DNA of 64,000 nt, from assembly GCA_000611775.1 (NCBI GenBank), contig KK106984.1, positions 836,364 through 900,363 on the forward strand. The letters run 5' to 3'. Both the position numbers and the translations under genes were made by a program. Source of the DNA: Umbilicaria muhlenbergii (taxonomy: Eukaryota; Ascomycota; Lecanoromycetes; Umbilicariales; Umbilicariaceae). A model generated the notes under the pieces. It saw nothing but the letters and a program-made list of their open reading frames with translations. It did not search any database and was not told the origin of the DNA. Positions 62,364-64,000 of this stretch are shown here, piece by piece. Numbering within the stretch: the first letter of the stretch is position 1; each line of letters begins with the position of its first letter.

Positions 62364-64000
62364 TCAAAACTGATTACTATTCTGCCTCGAACTCCCCCCC
62401 GAGCTCCACCCCCCACTCCCCGCCTCACTGCTCGGCGTCTGGACCTCCGTCCCCGCCCCCCCCACAACAACCTGCTGCCGAATTTCCCGAATCCAGCCAC
62501 ACTGCAGCAATTCGGCGGCCGACGCCCGCCTCCTCGGATCCCTCTCGAAGCACCTCCGCAAAAAGGCCAAACCCTCCTCGCTGAGCTGGTCTCTCGTCGG
62601 CAACTGCGGCGGATTCCCTTGCGCGATATTATACATGATGGCCCACTCGTTGTCGAGCGACGCCCAGGGTCGGCGACCGGTGCACATTTCGAGGATGACG
62701 CAGCCGAGGGACCAGACGTCGATGGCGCCTTGGCGGCCTTCGTTTTGGCCTTTGATGACTTCGGGGGACATGTACATCGGGGTGCCGGTCATGGATTTTT
62801 GTTTGGGGGCGGGGACGCCGGCGGGGCGGGAGGGGCCGAGGTTGGGGTTCGGGTTGTTGCCGGCATTGGGGGGGGAGGTGGGGGGGTGGTCGGCTTGGAG
62901 GGTTTTGCCTTGGCGGGCGATGATTTTGGCGGCGCCGAAGTCGACGTATTTTATTACGCCGTTGTGGTCGAGGAGGATGTCTGGATGGGGGGACGGAAGG
63001 TTAGTATGGTTATCGTAGGGCTTATGGCTAGAGGGGCGACGATTGAGGGCACTTACTTTCGGGCTTGATATCCCGGTGTATGATACCGCTTTCGTGCAGG
63101 TAGGCCAGCCCTTCAAGCATCTGTAGAGCATAGACTTGGATGACGGTTTCATCCTCGATACGGCCGTGCTCCAAGAGATTGGCGAGGGAGCCGCCGGAGC
63201 AATACTCCATGAAGATGTACACTTTGTCGCGGTGGACCTCAATACCGTAGTAGGAGACGATGTTCGGGTGATCCAGCACTTCGAGAACACCCATCTCATC
63301 GCGGATCTGACCCGCAATTGTCGGGATGAGTTGCGGGTCTTGGAGGCGGATTTCTTTGACGGCCATGAGATAGCCAGAATCGAGGTTGATGGCTGCGTAC
63401 ACCGAACCGAATGTGCCTCCTCCAACGAATTGGCCTTGCTGCCATCTCAATGTAACATTCGTAGCAGAGGAAGAGAGATAGGTCAGTGATCGATCAGCCT
63501 CATTGGAGTCTTCCAGGACGCGACCGAGGGCTTGCCGTTCGGCTTCTTTCTGCTTCCTGATCTCATCGATGCTGGCCAACTGCGCCAGCCATTGCTCCCT
63601 GACGTAAGCGGAGGCTTCTGCATCGTCCTTCATCCTGCTAACATCCATCTTGCGGAACTGTCCTGCCAAGGCCTCGATGCGCTGCTTTTCGGCTTGAGCA
63701 GCTAATGTGGACCTTGCACCCATAATGTCAAAGTGTGAAATCAACAACGACATGCACCCAGCGACTTTCGTCCGTAGTCTGGTGAACTCGTCGTCCGTAA
63801 TGGACAGGATGTTCGGTCCACGAGTCATGACCATTGCGAATTCGAGGGCAACAACGGCCCATCTAAAGGTCTTTCGATCGGATGCGATACAGTCATCACA
63901 GATGAAGCTCACCCAATCTAATGCTAGCCTCGTAAGCTTCAGGTTGTTCAATAGTCTTCGGTTGACATCCATGTACAACAGTGAGCGTTTTCCAAATTCT
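62364..64000 (-). CDS. sskB: HOG-pathway MAPKKK Ssk2/Ssk22/SskB, 5' part outside window
   Basis: 3' part of the gene in two exons, >64000-63057 and 62980-62364; the frame stays open to the right edge. The visible protein begins inside the helical regulatory region (LLYMDVNRRLLNNLKLTRLA, RGPNILSITDDEFTRLRTKV), then the kinase: glycine loop VGGGTFGSVYAAINLDSG, Lys in MAVKEIRL, HRDIKPE|NILL with the intron inside the Asn codon, DFGAAKII and MTGTPMYMSPEVIKG. A Pro/Asn-rich insert of ~30 residues separates DFG from the activation loop. The C-terminus after the kinase domain is Gly/Ser-rich (VVVGGAGTEVQTPSS). It phosphorylates the MAPKK Pbs2/PbsB to activate Hog1/SakA under osmotic stress. The missing N-terminal part should hold the Ssk1-binding region. 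Confidence 0.94.

Overview
The window is nuclear DNA from a filamentous ascomycete (Pezizomycotina). The evidence is dense protein-coding genes on both strands, introns mostly 45-70 nt with GT..AG ends and CTGAC/CTAAC-like branch points, a ten-exon beta-tubulin gene, and fungal-type families (COT1/NDR kinase, Ssk2-type MAPKKK, Cid2, Tim54, Rtt107, fungal FPG). The class (Dothideomycetes, Eurotiomycetes or other) cannot be fixed from the sequence alone. Exon boundaries were placed by eye, by joining reading frames at GT/AG sites so that conserved family motifs become continuous.

Layout. 1-909: 3' part of a PH-domain gene running off the left edge. 2.9-12.3 kb: Cus2/Tat-SF1 splicing factor, P5C dehydrogenase, a paxillin-like LIM protein and a monocarboxylate-type MFS transporter. 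12.8-20.2 kb: a cytoskeleton/polarity block of beta-tubulin, tubulin cofactor E and the COT1 NDR kinase. 21.8-34.3 kb: Tim54, Cid2, an FPG-type DNA glycosylase, S-adenosylhomocysteine hydrolase and the NatA auxiliary subunit Naa15. 35.5-43.2 kb: SUZ-domain protein, a small unknown protein, SF3A2/Prp11, an unknown coiled-coil protein, prefoldin 1 and alkaline ceramidase. 43.9-55 kb: an AKT2/Lpx1-like alpha/beta hydrolase, Rtt107/Brc1, Vps25, Trm8 and a PXA-RGS-PX sorting nexin. 56-64 kb: a Mep2-type ammonium transporter, a 4.5 kb non-coding stretch with GATA sites and a three-copy diverged repeat, and the 3' part of an Ssk2/SskB HOG-pathway MAPKKK running off the right edge.

The genes are almost all conserved housekeeping or regulatory loci. 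I see no transposon with recognisable ends, no biosynthetic gene cluster, no convincing tRNA or rRNA gene and no viral element. Functional links are loose: two U2-snRNP splicing factors (Cus2, SF3A2), three tubulin-related proteins (beta-tubulin, TBCE, prefoldin 1) and two stress/morphogenesis kinases.

The most unusual signal is compositional. In many of the genes the coding strand turns from pyrimidine/C-rich to purine/G-rich towards the stop codon, and in the sorting nexin this is visible in synonymous codon choice. The second is a diverged three-copy non-coding repeat at 60.5-61.3 kb.
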